Source: Silene latifolia
Lineage: Eukaryota; Streptophyta; Magnoliopsida; Caryophyllales; Caryophyllaceae
Assembly (NCBI RefSeq): GCF_048544455.1
Contig: NC_133537.1
Span: 70,093,634-70,157,633, forward strand
Direction: 5' to 3'
DNA: 64,000 nucleotides
Shown here in pieces: positions 44,945-56,828 of this stretch (the stretch's first letter is position 1; every line of letters begins with the position of its first letter). The translations under genes and the position numbers were made by a program. A model generated the notes under the pieces. It ran no database searches. It worked only from the letters and a program-made list of their open reading frames with translations, and was not told the DNA's origin.

Positions 44945-47001
44945 GAGCCATCATCTACCAAAGTCATTGGCACGTTCTTCTTTAGACAAATGATAGTGAT
45001 GTATAGAGCAAGGTTGTGACTAGTGCCAAAAGGTGGCAAGTCTTCATCTGAGAAAGTAATAGGATTATTTAGCCTCGGTGATTCTTGGAAGACCAAGTTG
45101 ACTACATCTTCAGGAGTGGAGTTATGTGCTACATTCAATTTGGCCAAAGCTTGCAGTAAAGCTTGGCGATGCGGGAATGAGCTTGCCACTAGTTGCCAGA
45201 CTGAAAGATCAGCCTTGGTTTTTTGTAATTGCTTGAGCAAATGATCAGTGGGGTCATCTTCGTTGTCATTTGGTGTGATGACGTTGGTCGGACCGTTTTG
45301 AGTAGTGCTTTGATATGGGCGACCCGAACGAGTTAGGTGATCCACATCTTGGTCTTCACCATTTTGGACTATTTCCTTGACCAAGGAGTTTTCAATGAGA
45401 TATTCGTCTTCATCATCATCGGCCCAAACCCCATTGACTGCAGCTAGTTCCTTTATTCTCATGATATCACTTTCTAGTTGTATGATTTGATCGACTAGTT
45501 TATCAACCATGGCGACTACTTCTTGCATAGTGGCATTTTGAGAGAAGATCAATGGTACACGTTCCTTAGGTATTGTATTGGGATGGCTCAAGGCCGTTAC
45601 CATGTTTTCTAGTTCCCACACTTGTCTATCTACACTCCTTGCCCATGCGATGAAGTCGGAGATGGTAGGGGAGATGGTAGAGTATAGCCTTTCTTTCTCA
45701 ATTGCATGAATTTCATTTTCGGTGGGAGAAATGAGGTGTGAGCAATCTAAGGTAGATTCGTCACTTGTAATCACTAGAACTCCAAGAGGATTCTGAGTGT
45801 TGTTGGGCTTACCTCCTGGTGGAATTGGAAGTCGACCATCTTCAATCATATCTTGAAGCACGTGTTTCAACTTGTAGCATTTTTCTGTGTCGTGCCCTTT
45901 GCCCCTATGGTATTCACAGTAGGAGTTTTCATCCCAGAATTTGGACTTCTTTTCAGGTTCGGGAGTAGGTCCAATGGGTTGGAGTTTACCTTGCTTCATT
46001 AGCCTTTTTAGAGCGTTGGAGTACGTATCCCCGAGGTTTGTGAACTTCCTTGGTGGGCTAGTTTTCTTGGATGGCTCGAGAAGGTTAACCTCGTCGGTCT
46101 TGCTAGTAGAGCCGTAAGAACGACTTGTGGACCCTTGATATCCTCGACCTACCGTTTTGGACAAGAGTCCTTTACGGATGTCATCTTCAATTCGTGTCCC
46201 TAGTACGGTTAAGTCCTTGAAAGTCTTGATGTTTTGATATCTCAAACGGTTGGCATATATGGGCTTGAGATTATCCACAAACTTTTCCACAAGAGTAGCC
46301 TCATCCGGGCGTTCAACTAGTTGAGTACTAGTCTTCCTCCACCTACTTAGGAAGTCGGTGAATCCTTCTTTGTCATTTTGGGTAAGGACCTCTAGAGTAC
46401 GCATGTTGACTTGGATCTCGGCATTATCCGCGTATTGTTTCGAGAACTCGATTGCGGCGTCTTCCCAAGTAGCGACCTTTTTGTGATCTAAAGTGTAGAA
46501 CCATTGCTTCGGAATGGTGTCAAGAGATGAAGGAAAGATCCTTAAGAACATCTCGGGTTTGATACCCTTGATAGACATGTAGTCCTTGAAGGCGCGGATG
46601 TGGTTCAAAGGGTTCTCATGTCCTTTAAACTTAGGGATATCCGTCATGCTAAAGTTAGTGGGAAATTTGGAATTGACGGCTTCATATTTGCGATTGTTTT
46701 CCCTATAAATGTCATCCCCCTTAAGGTACATCAATTGCTCCTCTAGGTATTGGAGTCTTTTCTCAGCTACGGTTGTCCCTAGGACAAGATTCTCATCTTT
46801 AGACTCGTCATCGGAAAATTGTAGTACTTCACCTTTAAGGGGAGGCAACCTTCCCTCTACATCAAAGATACGGCCTTCGATAAGTTCAAGGCGGTCATAG
46901 GTTTGTTCTTGAGTGATTTGCATTTGGGTTATCGCGGCTAGGATTCGATCATTACTTTCTTGAATTTGCTGGAGGTTTGTTTCATCACTTGACCCAGGCA
47001 T
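44941..47001 (-). CDS. Gag polyprotein of the Tat element
   Basis: 686 codons. Retrotransposon gag domain: MTDIPKFKGHENPLNHIRAF, WFYTLDHKKVATWEDAAIEF, FTDFLSRWRKTST. A zinc-knuckle-like CEYHRGKGHDTEKC lies near residue 365. The C-terminal part is low in motifs and ends at the protease active site VDDGS. Start chosen at the first ATG after the leader (MPGSSDETNLQQ). Gag forms the virus-like particle that packages element RNA. Confidence 0.88.
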   Translation of the reverse strand: MPGSSDETNLQQIQESNDRILAAITQMQITQEQTYDRLELIEGRIFDVEGRLPPLKGEVLQFSDDESKDENLVLGTTVAEKRLQYLEEQLMYLKGDDIYRENNRKYEAVNSKFPTNFSMTDIPKFKGHENPLNHIRAFKDYMSIKGIKPEMFLRIFPSSLDTIPKQWFYTLDHKKVATWEDAAIEFSKQYADNAEIQVNMRTLEVLTQNDKEGFTDFLSRWRKTSTQLVERPDEATLVEKFVDNLKPIYANRLRYQNIKTFKDLTVLGTRIEDDIRKGLLSKTVGRGYQGSTSRSYGSTSKTDEVNLLEPSKKTSPPRKFTNLGDTYSNALKRLMKQGKLQPIGPTPEPEKKSKFWDENSYCEYHRGKGHDTEKCYKLKHVLQDMIEDGRLPIPPGGKPNNTQNPLGVLVITSDESTLDCSHLISPTENEIHAIEKERLYSTISPTISDFIAWARSVDRQVWELENMVTALSHPNTIPKERVPLIFSQNATMQEVVAMVDKLVDQIIQLESDIMRIKELAAVNGVWADDDEDEYLIENSLVKEIVQNGEDQDVDHLTRSGRPYQSTTQNGPTNVITPNDNEDDPTDHLLKQLQKTKADLSVWQLVASSFPHRQALLQALAKLNVAHNSTPEDVVNLVFQESPRLNNPITFSDEDLPPFGTSHNLALYITIICLKKNVPMTLVDDGS

Positions 47002-47798
47002 CTTGGAAACTGGATAAGAGATCGGCGACGAATCAAAACACGATCGACCATTCTATCACACTTGCTAAAAGAGGAAAAGCTTTGACTCGTGAAGTGGGTG
47101 TGTGCCACTTGTGTTGAGTGAGTTTTGAAGAAAGACAAGGTCTTTGAAAATGTGTGTCCTAGTCAAATGTAGTGTAGTTGTAGGAGTGGACTCGAAGTGA
47201 GGCTTTGAAATGGGCTTGTGGCCCGAATTTTGACGCGACAAACGGACAGAGTCTTGACCGGATTTTGCGCCAATTAAAGGCCTATTTTTTCGAAATTCTT
47301 GTTTGAAAATGAGGATTTGGATTTTTTTGAAAATTCGTCATGGTTTTGTTTAGAAGTGGTGATCACGTAAGGTTTACACATTTATACAAGCATTATAACG
47401 GGATGCTGAGTGCATTTAAAAGGGATTTGGTTTAAAGGGTGGGTTGCCATACCGAACCATCAAACCCGAAGTCTGTGGAGAGGCTCGTGCCAAACAAGAG
47501 TAAGGCCGATTCCTAGTCCATTTCCTCAAGTAGTGAAGGCCCTTGATACAAACAAGAGTAAGTACAATGGTATGGATGACGTCAATCGCTATCCATCCTT
47601 AGGCCCAAATAAGAATTAGGACCGTTTAGACGGGACGATTGGTCGAATGGGTTGGATTGGGCCTAGGAAGGCCGAATAAAACGGTCTAGGAAGACCGAGT
47701 TATGAAAACCGACAATTGTCTTGTACAAATTATTCCTTAACCTTGTTCAAGTTTCACCCTAGCTACACGTAAGTGTATTCTCCCAGTGAGTCGCCAAG
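47002..47798 (-). other. 5' leader and primer-binding site of the Tat element
   Basis: On the minus strand, CTTGGCGACTCACTGGGA directly follows the 5' LTR end (47781-47798) and resembles the tRNA-Arg site of Tat/Ogre elements. The leader to the gag ATG has no ORF of note. Confidence 0.75.
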
Positions 47799-50201
47799 CG
47801 TGGACAGCGGGCCGCCCACGGGGCGCTTGGTGAGAAACGGGGACAAGCGTTTGCATTTTGTAAGGAGTCGCCACCAATTTTTATGGGAAATTGGAACCGT
47901 TCGAATACCTCGTGTCATGTCAAGACACAAAGTAGTGACATGAACACTAAGCAATCGTTACCCTTAGCATTCTATGTCTAGAATGACTCTCGTGGATGCC
48001 AATGAACACGGGTGCTCACGGAGATCCGGAGTAAGGGTGAGGTACGTATTAGGAAGCTCTTTTGATCGAACACCTAATCCCGCCCGCCTCGATAGCGGCC
48101 TCTACTAATGATTAGGGAAGTTATTCGTACTTGATATATCGTCGGCTATATGCATGCGATGCAACATCCAAGTTTTAATCCTAGCATGTGAGAATTAATA
48201 CTAAGTCGGTTGACACGTAATTAGCATACAATTGGGTCGAAGTTGGAATTTAATGCTCATTTACATGTGAAAGACATACAAACGATAAAAGAAATACAAT
48301 AATCATAAATTACAATAATGAAAATTACACTAATTACATTGGAATAGGTGATTTATGTCGAAAATACCGCTAAAACGGATGATTTGAGAAAAAGGAATAA
48401 AAGAATAAATTAACGAACAGAAATTAGCGATACTACGGATAATAGTTAGATAATACGTGGACTAATTAATTACGTCAAGGCAGAAAAGGAGTTCAGAGGC
48501 AGAACTCATCTCGAACAGCGCAGAGATCGCGCCCTAGCGGAAGAGAGCGCGGCGATTCTTTGCGTCTGTTCCAAGGGTGAGTTCTGGCTGTGAAGCCGGA
48601 ACTGCAAATCGTTAATGTTAATTGATGAATTTAAAGATTGATTAGATTATTGACTCGGATGAAAGTGATTTAATGCATTAATTACATATGAATTAGTCAT
48701 GAAAGCAGTAGAACATGAATGAAACGGGATTAGACGAATTAATTACATGAAGTTAGATTAATTAGTGACATCGGTGAATGAAACAAACTAAACATGATGA
48801 ATTAATGACGAATTAACAATGAACATGTGAATAAACAGATGAAAACTATATCAAAGGATGAATTCCAGGAACTCAATATGGACAAATTGAACCTCTGAAA
48901 TCCGGGTTTGAATATTAATGACGAAAACCCGCAAATATTGGATTATAAGGGATTTAAGTCGGATTTGAATAATTAAAACATGTTAATGATGAAGGAATTA
49001 TGTGACACAATATACATGTGAATATTAATGATGATGAACGAAGAATTTAAGAAAACAAGTGAAAAACAAATAAACAAAGACGAATTACAGAGGACGAGGA
49101 AGAAGAAAAGAAGCGGGAAGCTGCTGGCGGCCCTCACGAAGAGGCGCGGCGAGAAGCTGCGCTCCTTCGAATAGGCGCAGCAGTTGCTGCGTCTTTTCTC
49201 GACGTCTGTCTACTGGAAATCCGCAAAAACAGGTTTTAACAAAGGGTTTTAGAAATCGATTTTAACGGTGTTTTCGACATAAATATTACATGAGTGATAC
49301 GATAAAGTACAAAAATACAATAAATAAAAGAGGATTATACACCCTCAGACTTACATGTTGACGGAACGAGATGAACTAAGATATCGACTAGTGAATGCTC
49401 GACGCGAATGCAAAGAGAGTGCCCTCGTAAGAGGAAAACGATTGATTAATTAAAGTTGATTGAGTGTAGTTGGTCAAATTGGTCGGTCATGCAACGGAGA
49501 GGCTGGTACCCGGAAAGATCCGAGCTTACGTGGTCGGAAGTCCAAGCACGTAGGCGCCAATTAGTAAGAACAAAGTCTAGAATGCAAAGGGAGAAGAGAA
49601 GGGCGGACACTCGCGTGAGAAATATGAGGAACGAAAGCTCCTATTTATACTAATCAGGTGAAGGAATAGGGTTTCGGAGACTCTTTGGAAGTGAATCTCG
49701 GAAAGATATAAAAAAGATACGTAAATCATGCAAAGAAGGGCCTGGGAAGAGGCGCAGCGATCCGCTGCGTCCCTTAGAAGAGCGCGGCGCTTCTTGCGTC
49801 TGCATTCCCGGGAGGTTTCCTATTTGAAGAAAGATTTCGCGTTTGAGTTATGGTAGGACGGAAATAATTCGATTATCTTATGAATATTACGGGATATTGT
49901 TTGCCAAAAGATAAAATTTATGAAATATGGAATAGAAATATCCGGAACATTCCGAACATTCGACTCGGGATTTAACGAGTTATCGAAAATGGAGACGGTT
50001 TTTGACCGGACTCGAATGTACTCTAATTCTTGCCAAAACGACCGTATCAGGACGTAGATGACAACTAAGAGGTTGACATTAATATTTGAGCAAACACTTG
50101 ACGATAATCTTACGAACTATCACAAATCGTTCCGCGTATCAAACATGCGGCCCAATCATCACCGGGTGATTTGCGGGAGGTGCAGAAACGAGGTGTCTAC
50201 A
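47799..50201 (-). repeat. 5' LTR of the Tat element
   Basis: 2403 bp, nearly identical to 32350-34755 along most of its length. The terminal ...TCCACA of the other copy reads ...TCCACG here. Same palindromic GGCGCAGC motifs (49140-49190, 49750-49800). Confidence 0.93.
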
Positions 50202-50206
50202 ATTAC

Positions 50207-50830
50207 TCAAAATAAGGTGAAACATTGAGCTCTACAGTAGCATGTTCAGCTATCTCATCCGAGTCTTCGACTTACTTGAAAGTTGAAACATTGAGCTCTA
50301 AACTTGCATGTTCAACTGTCTCACAAAAACTAACTTTTAACACTACTCGATAGTATCCAAGAGTTTGGAGCATGGTGAGCTGAATCAAAGCATTTTACAT
50401 CTATTGAAGAAGTATGTTGGCTACCTAAAAAGATAGCTAAATTCAAATGGACATACACTCTAAAACATGCACTTATATAAACATTGAGCAAGATTCACTC
50501 TTAGTCTCTTACAGAAAATCGTGAATCTCCAATCTTCACCCTAAACCATTTGCTCAAGAAATTTACACTCATCAGTGGCAGTTACTCACTGAGGAACAAA
50601 GAAAAAATCTCATATTCTGAATTTGAATAACATATTGTGAATTTGACAATGTTCAAAAAAGGCAATGAACAAACTGAATTACAAAATACCACCATAAGAA
50701 AACACATAAAATCCAGAAAACTAGAGTTCATCCATCTTCTTAAAAAGACCCTAGCAACTGACCTGGCAAAAAAACACATGAAAAAAGTGACATTAAGTTA
50801 CTTTAATAAATCAGCAAATAAAAAATAAAC
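50207..50830. other. Element C remnant between Tat and F-box fragment
   Basis: A ~45-bp unit GAAACATTGAGCTCTA...GCATGTTCA occurs twice (about 50221 and 50284). No domain seen in the short frames. Confidence 0.5.
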
Positions 50831-50831
50831 C

Positions 50832-51985
50832 TAAGGTCTTTCATATAACACATGCCCTATGTGTATCTACTCACTGGCAGATGCGTATCTAGAAAACAGA
50901 AGATGTGTATCCACTCTCCATTCCATTCCTTCCCTTCGAACCAAACACCCCCTTATTTAATTTCAACTCCACTAAAGACTGAGTTTGAAATAAACAGGCA
51001 GGGAAAAAGAGTGAATAATCTTCTTCTATCGAGATTTGCTCCGGATTTCTACAGCAAAACAGCAGAAGCCATGATTGTAAACGAGACTGACAGAGTTCGG
51101 CTGGGCCATCGATAAAAGGACCACTTAAACCAAAAAAGAAAGTGTGGAGCTTCAGCAACGGGGGCTGACTGAGTATATGGTCTATGGTAGTTAAGAATTT
51201 CTCATATCTACCAGAGTAAGATGTGATAATGTCGTGATAGTGTACAGAGATCTCGCCAATGGTGAGACAGGACGAAGGTGCTAGCAGCTAGTTTGATGGG
51301 GAGAAGAGATAGGATTTCATAGAGAAGGAAGTCTGGGACCGAGCTTAATCTGTCTTGCAGTTGTTCGTTGCAGACACTGTTGATAGAGTTGTTTCCCATC
51401 AAACTCATCCTTTTCACGACTCCTTATCACAAACTGACTATTAAGGATCACAAAACTGGGCAGATCGGCCTGTCAACGTTTAGCTTGGATCTCGATAGAA
51501 GAACATTATTCACTCTTATTTCAACTGTCCACCTTATTTTTTCCACTCCTCTCCTTTTGTCTAGGCAAAACAATAGTGCCTTGAAGGTCAAATGAAGTTG
51601 AACCCTAAGAAGTATACTTTCGGCGTACACTGTAACAAATTAATTGGTTTTCTGTTCAGTACCACGAAGAATAGACACTCCTAACAAAAATTTGTTAGTC
51701 TCAAAAACTACGTAGTCTTGATTCACAGCAAAGAGGCATGTAACTGGTCTCACATAGATATGTATCCAGCCGTTTAAGTAAATGCAACTATAACCCCTAG
51801 GGTCTTGAAACATACACATGCCCTATGTGTATCTACACAGTAGCAGATGTGTCTAGAAACAGGATATGTGTATCTGCTTTAAATTCCAAATCCACCGTCC
51901 TCCCACAAGGGTCTTTCAGATAACATGCCCTATGTGTATCTACGCAGCAGCAGATCTGTATCTATAACACAGGAGATGTGTATCC
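50832..51985. repeat. Three dispersed ~80-bp units with CATGCCCTATGTGTATCTAC
   Basis: Copies at about 50832-50913, 51800-51877 and 51909-51985 share CATGCCCTATGTGTATCTAC, then GCAGATSTGTATCTA-like sequence and GATGTGTATCCAC. Related GTAACTRGTCTCA...TGTATCCAGC copies lie at 51738 and 60807, on either side of the copia insertion, linking these pieces. Confidence 0.75.
50925..51417 (-). pseudogene. Captured F-box/LRR-type gene fragment
   Basis: Minus strand: an F-box, DRLSSVPDFLLYEILSLLPIKLAASTFVLSHHWRDL, starting at 51417. After a frame change near 51215, FLTTIDHILSQPPLLKLHTF and LFFPACLFQTQSLVELKLN, as in plant F-box/LRR (FBD-type) proteins. It stops abruptly where element-C repeats resume at about 50920. 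In an intact protein the F-box would bind the SKP1 subunit of an SCF ubiquitin ligase. Lying inside element C, it is best read as a host-gene fragment picked up by the transposon. Confidence 0.65.
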
Positions 51986-52049
51986 ACTGCAGACCCTTTA
52001 AGGTAAAAACTATGAGTTGTATCGACAACATTTAATACACAGCAAAGGA
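51418..52049. other. Element C remnant up to the copia insertion
   Basis: Contains plus-strand ATCTCGATAGAAGAACATTATT (51490-51511), an inverted copy of part of the LRR fragment at about 50999-51030. No intact gene. Ends with the duplication AAGGA (52045-52049). Confidence 0.5.
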
Positions 52050-53105
52050 TGTTGGAGCTGTGTCCTCCAGTTAGTGCGGATAACGTTATTACACATACAC
52101 TTGTACGGACAAGTGGGAGCTTGTTGGGGCTGGTGTCCTCTTCAGTTAGTGCAATAACATTTAAATCTCTAAAAGGATCAAAGGGTATACTTTTGTATCA
52201 TTATCAGTTGGTCCACGTTTATCAATAACGGTTGGCTTGCTAGATAAGTTTGACGTTATTGTCATACTGATGGCAGTGATCAACTGGTCCCTAAAAGTCA
52301 CACCTATAGGATACGTTTGAGAGATGTGACGGTATGAAAATACAGTCATGTTGATGCCTAAGTTGACTAAGCAGTTAGTCGGAGTTATTGACTAATAATT
52401 AGTCAAATGCGATGTTGAGATAATTATTTAATATGGATTAAATAATAATGGCTAAAACGAATTAAGCGGTTAATTCGTAAATTGAATATAAACGATTATA
52501 TTTGATTAATGTATATTGAATAAATTAATTATACAATATTGTCATTATCGGACATGTATTATTATATCGACTAATTCATGTTACTAGACGATATTTTAAT
52601 AACCGATAACCGATGACGATTTATAATAAAATCGCGTCATATACATTCAGCATTTTCGAGTCGGACCACGAGTAAAAAATAAGGAGAAAGTGGAAAGCCC
52701 ACTCTCCCCTATTGAAGCTCACGGCCGAACCAAAACAAACAAAAGGAGAGCTTTCTCTCCTTTTGCCCTAACTCAATTCATTTGAAACAAAATTAGGGTT
52801 TTGGGAGTGTTTTTCTCTGAAAACCTAGATCTCACATCAAGAAAATTCACAAAAGCTCTCTCAATATTGCAAGGCAATTAGAGAGCATTTCTAGCACAAG
52901 GGGCATAGTCTCAGACGGTCTTGGGTGCAACGATTAGGAGGAAATCTACTTTGATTTCTGTTCTTAGGCCGCATTCACAAGGACCCGAGGTTGATTCTTG
53001 TTCTTTATCGTTTCTCTATTGTTTTTCGTTTATGACATTTTATCACATGTAAAATTTGCGTTATAGTCCTAATTTTTAAGGGTTTTATACGGATATTACC
53101 CCACA
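52050..53105 (+). repeat. 5' LTR of the copia element
   Basis: Contains within it, at 52122, a second LTR-like start (TTGTTGGGGCTGG) preceded by a polypurine tract (ACAAGTGGGAG), i.e. a 72-bp duplication of the LTR boundary. Confidence 0.92.
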
Positions 53106-54928
53106 AGTGGTATCAGAGCAAGGCCACGTAAATTTTTCATTGTGATTTTCATTATACGAATTGAATCGATAAATTTTTTTTTGCATAAAAAAACCGTACG
53201 GCTGGATTTTTTTTTATGCTCGACTGTTTTTTTTCTTTCTTGAAAACCGTGTCATGATAATACACGGCTGTTTTTCTTGAATTCCGTGCCATGTTTACAT
53301 TGTTGTTGTTCTTTGAAAACCGTGATAATCAGTTACCGTCTGATCAGACGATGGTTTTTGTTTTCATTTTGTTCTTTGCATATTGTTATTTTAAACGATA
53401 ATCATAGCAATATGTTAAAGTATCATCAATTGTAGATTAAATTTTATATGAATTTGATCAAAATTGCAATTGGTCTTGTTTTGTTCAATCTTTTTCACAA
53501 AGGTTTTGGCATACTGGCATTTTGAGCATTGTTTTGCTCTCGGCCAGCTGCTATTAAAAAAAAAAAAATTTTTTTGGCATTTCTCACGGTCAGGCCGTGA
53601 AAAGAAAAAAAAAAAGTTTCGCGTTTTTATTTTTTTTCGGTTTTGGCCATAACATATGCATAATACGGATTTTATGCATTCGCTTGATAGTGAAACGGTT
53701 CACTCACGTACCATTTAGTTATTTTAAAGCGATTTTAAAGTAACGGATTGTAATGAATTAAAATTAAGTTGATTAAAGCGGTTTTGTCACATAATTTTAA
53801 TTATCATAGGTGGTTTGGATAAATTTAACATAATTACGGAATTATGTCACGAATAAATTTTATTTTAGTTGATGCATTTTATTTATCGTTATTTTGAATG
53901 CCTTGAATATTTTTTTTTTAATTACGTATTTAAATTTACAAACGGTTGTAACTTAGTGTGGCCTTAGTAGAACGTGTTACCGTAATGATGGAACACGGTC
54001 TTGGTTGTATTTTGAGATCTTGAATCTCCGTTTTGGTTTTTCCTTGTAATTACAGTTTTTTATTTAGAATGTAAATAGGTTTATATTTTGTAAATTTTAA
54101 TTGTAATTTTGAGAAGACCAAAGATGGAGATCGGATGCTCACTCCCGCTGCATGATCAAAGATGGAACATCAAGACAAGCTTCTCGGGTCCAACGGTGGA
54201 TTCCAAAGTTGTATTATGTTCTTTGTACTAGGATAGGCCACACTAGGACTTTTATTTACGTTTTGCATTCTTTTATTTATTTTATCGTAACGATAGATTG
54301 CATCATATTCCGCCTAAAACCAAACCACCTAATAATTGCATGAAAACTGACTCATATAGAGGTCACGCGTTAGTTTTCTTTGATATACCGATATCACACG
54401 ATTTTATATATAAGCCATCACCTAAATTAATTCATTCACGCAATGCTAGTTTTTCGTTCACTTAAAATGAATTAAAACTAAGTTGATGGGATCTTCCTCG
54501 TATAAACAAAAATTGAGAATAGTCTTTATAGGTCAAACTCCAATGAATCCCTTCTTCGTCGGTAGGCATAATATGACCCCTTCTACGTCGGGTAAGTTGG
54601 AACCGATTGACCTATTTTATCTCAACACTATGGTCACTCGTACGATCCTGTGATTATGGTGGACTACAGATAGGATTTACGGAAATCTATCGACCAAGAG
54701 TTCTAACGATAGAACTAGCTAAACAGTTGGCTTATCAATTTACGGAAATTGAGTCTTGGGATCACTTGTATTATTCTTGAGGGAGATCAATTATGCAAGT
54801 GCAATGAGTCTACACGATTAAAATGAATTTTTAATAGACTTAAATCACCTCGATGAGTTGCTTATTTCGTTTTGTTTTTCCTTTCTTTTTCAGTGTAGAT
54901 CACGATCACTTAAACTGCTAATAACAAA
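53106..54928 (+). other. Leader of the copia element
   Basis: Primer-binding site TGGTATCAGAGC at 53108-53119, then an unusually long (~1.8 kb) T-rich untranslated leader without significant ORFs. A related leader occurs in reverse at 62740-64000. Confidence 0.75.
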
Positions 54929-55593
54929 ATGGCTGGCCGTGCTGACGACCCAATGCCAAGTGCCACATTGGACCGTGAGTCCACGGCGGATCTTCATGAA
55001 TCGGATGAATCGGTCTACTCGGATCGAAGAATGATGGATCAAACTTCGCGGATCGGGAGGCGGCATTACGGAATCTTTGCCGCTGGCGACGGAAGCTCAA
55101 ATATCTGCTAGAGCCCATCCCGTCAAACCCAGGCCCCACGGCCGGAGCTAACGAGATCGCCAAGTATAACGATTTCGTCATGGAAGCGGGTGCGATTAAA
55201 AACGTACTCATTTTTGCAATGGAATCCCATTTGCAGAAACGCTTCATAGCCCAAGGTGCAAACAAGATTTTCACCACGCTCACTAAGGAATTCTCGAAAG
55301 CACCGAGAATCGTGACCTATGAGCATACCACTCGCTTCTTTGATGCGAGACTCCAGAAGGGCCAACCGGTTAGCCCTCACATTCTCAGCATGATTGAGAA
55401 TGTCGAGAGACTGGAGTCGCTTGATTGTAAAATCAGCGAGAACATCGTGATTGACCGCATGCTTCATTCACTCCACGATGGTTTTGCGCTCTTTAGAGCG
55501 AATTACTATATGAATGATTTGAAGAAAAGTCCTCATGAACTACACTCCCTACTCGCATGCACCGAGAAGGATATGAAGTTGGTGGGAGCTTGA
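54929..55593 (+). pseudogene. Gag of the copia element, frameshifted
   Basis: Starts MAGRADDPMPSATLDRE. The frame shifts near 55080, and the UBN2-type gag continues as IKNVLIFAMESHLQKRF and HTTRFFDARLQKGQPV. A further shift near 55580 leads to the zinc-knuckle region in the next frame. Confidence 0.8.
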
Positions 55594-56828
55594 AACAGGA
55601 TGTTCTCGTTGTGTCAAACAAGGGCAAGGGTAAGGGCAAAGCTCGGCGAGACCTAGCGGTAGGTAAACCGAAGTTTAAGAAGTCGGGATCAGGTAAGAGT
55701 GGGCCTGGTGAGGCAAGCAACTCATCAGGCGCGACAAAGAGCAAGACCGAAAACATGGAATGCCATCACTGCCACAAGACTGGGCATTGGAGGCGTACAT
55801 GTCCTGTTTACCATGAGGACATAAAAGCAGGTCGCGTTAAACTTGTTGGTATGTCTTCTTCCTCTTCTACTTTTATTCATATGATTGAGATTAACCACGC
55901 AAGTTACGGAACTTGGGTACTAGATACTGGTTGTGATTCTCATCTGTGTAATCATGTGCAGGGACTCCGAAACATCGAACCCCTCGTAAAGGGTGAGGTG
56001 GACCTGCGTGTCGGGAATGGAGCACAAGTGGCTGCCGTCTCGAGGGGAACATACGTGATCCAGCTTCCTAGCGGATTTGAGTTATTTTTATATAACTTCT
56101 ATTATGTACCCAGTCTTTCTAAAAACATTATTTGGGCCGCACTTGACAAACTTGGTTTTTCATTTGTAATAGAGAATAATACTTGCATTTTCTCATTACA
56201 CGATATGATTTATGGCAAGGCAGTCTCCATGAACGGAATTTATGTTTTAGATCAGACCACCGAAATATTACACGTAATGAATAAGAAGTTAAAGGTTGGT
56301 GACAAAGATCAAACGTATCTATGGCACTGCCGTATGGGACACATTAATGAGAAACGTGTAAAACAGCTCATAAAGAATGGAGCTATCTCGGCCTTTGATT
56401 TTCAATCATTTGGCACGTGTGAATCATGTCTCGATGGTAAGATGACTCGAATTTCCTTCAAAGGTGTTGGAATGCGCGCTGCTGACCTATTAGGACTCAT
56501 ACATACGAATGTGTGTGGACCTATGTCAATCACCGCACGAGAAGGCTATAGGTATTTCATCACTTTCACGGACGATTTAAGTAGATATGGCTATGTCTAC
56601 TTAATGAAGCACAAAAGTGAATCCTTTGAGAAATTCAAGGAATACCAGAATCGGGTACAGAACCTATTGGGTAGAAAGATTAAAACACTGTGTTCAGATC
56701 GTGGTGGCGAGTATCTTTCTCATGAGTTTGATCAACACCTTAAAGACTGTGGGATTGCCTTACAGTTAACTCCACCGGAACACCTCGGTGAATGGTGTGT
56801 CCGAACGGAGAAATCGAACACTACTTGA
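55557..56828 (+). pseudogene. Zinc knuckle, protease and integrase N-half of the copia element
   Basis: Basic linker, zinc knuckle CHHCHKTGHWRRTC, protease active site WVLDTGCDSHLC, then the integrase zinc region (LWHCRMGHINEKR ... CESC) and core (Asp in HTNVCGPMS region/TDDLSRYG, DRGGEYLS). It ends out of frame after LTPPEHLGEW, a shift near 56790. Confidence 0.85.

Larger units (their letters stand above)
32350..50201 (-). mobile_element. Tat-lineage Ty3/gypsy retrotransposon (17.9 kb, minus strand) with two antisense genes
   Basis: Two ~2.4-kb LTRs, duplication ATTAC on both sides (32345-32349, 50202-50206). Minus-strand order: 5' LTR, primer site, gag, protease, reverse transcriptase, RNase H, integrase, then a long region with two plus-strand genes, polypurine tract, 3' LTR. 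Primer site TTGGCGACTCACTGGG is like those of Tat/Ogre elements (tRNA-Arg). Antisense plant-mobile-domain genes between pol and the 3' LTR are known from Tat elements such as Retand. The polyprotein frames carry several shifts, so this copy is probably not autonomous. It inserted into element C. Confidence 0.88.

Noticed and set aside
52161-52349. 62-codon minus-strand frame, repeated at 59851
   Set aside because: Both lie at the same place in the two copia LTRs; a shadow frame, not a gene.
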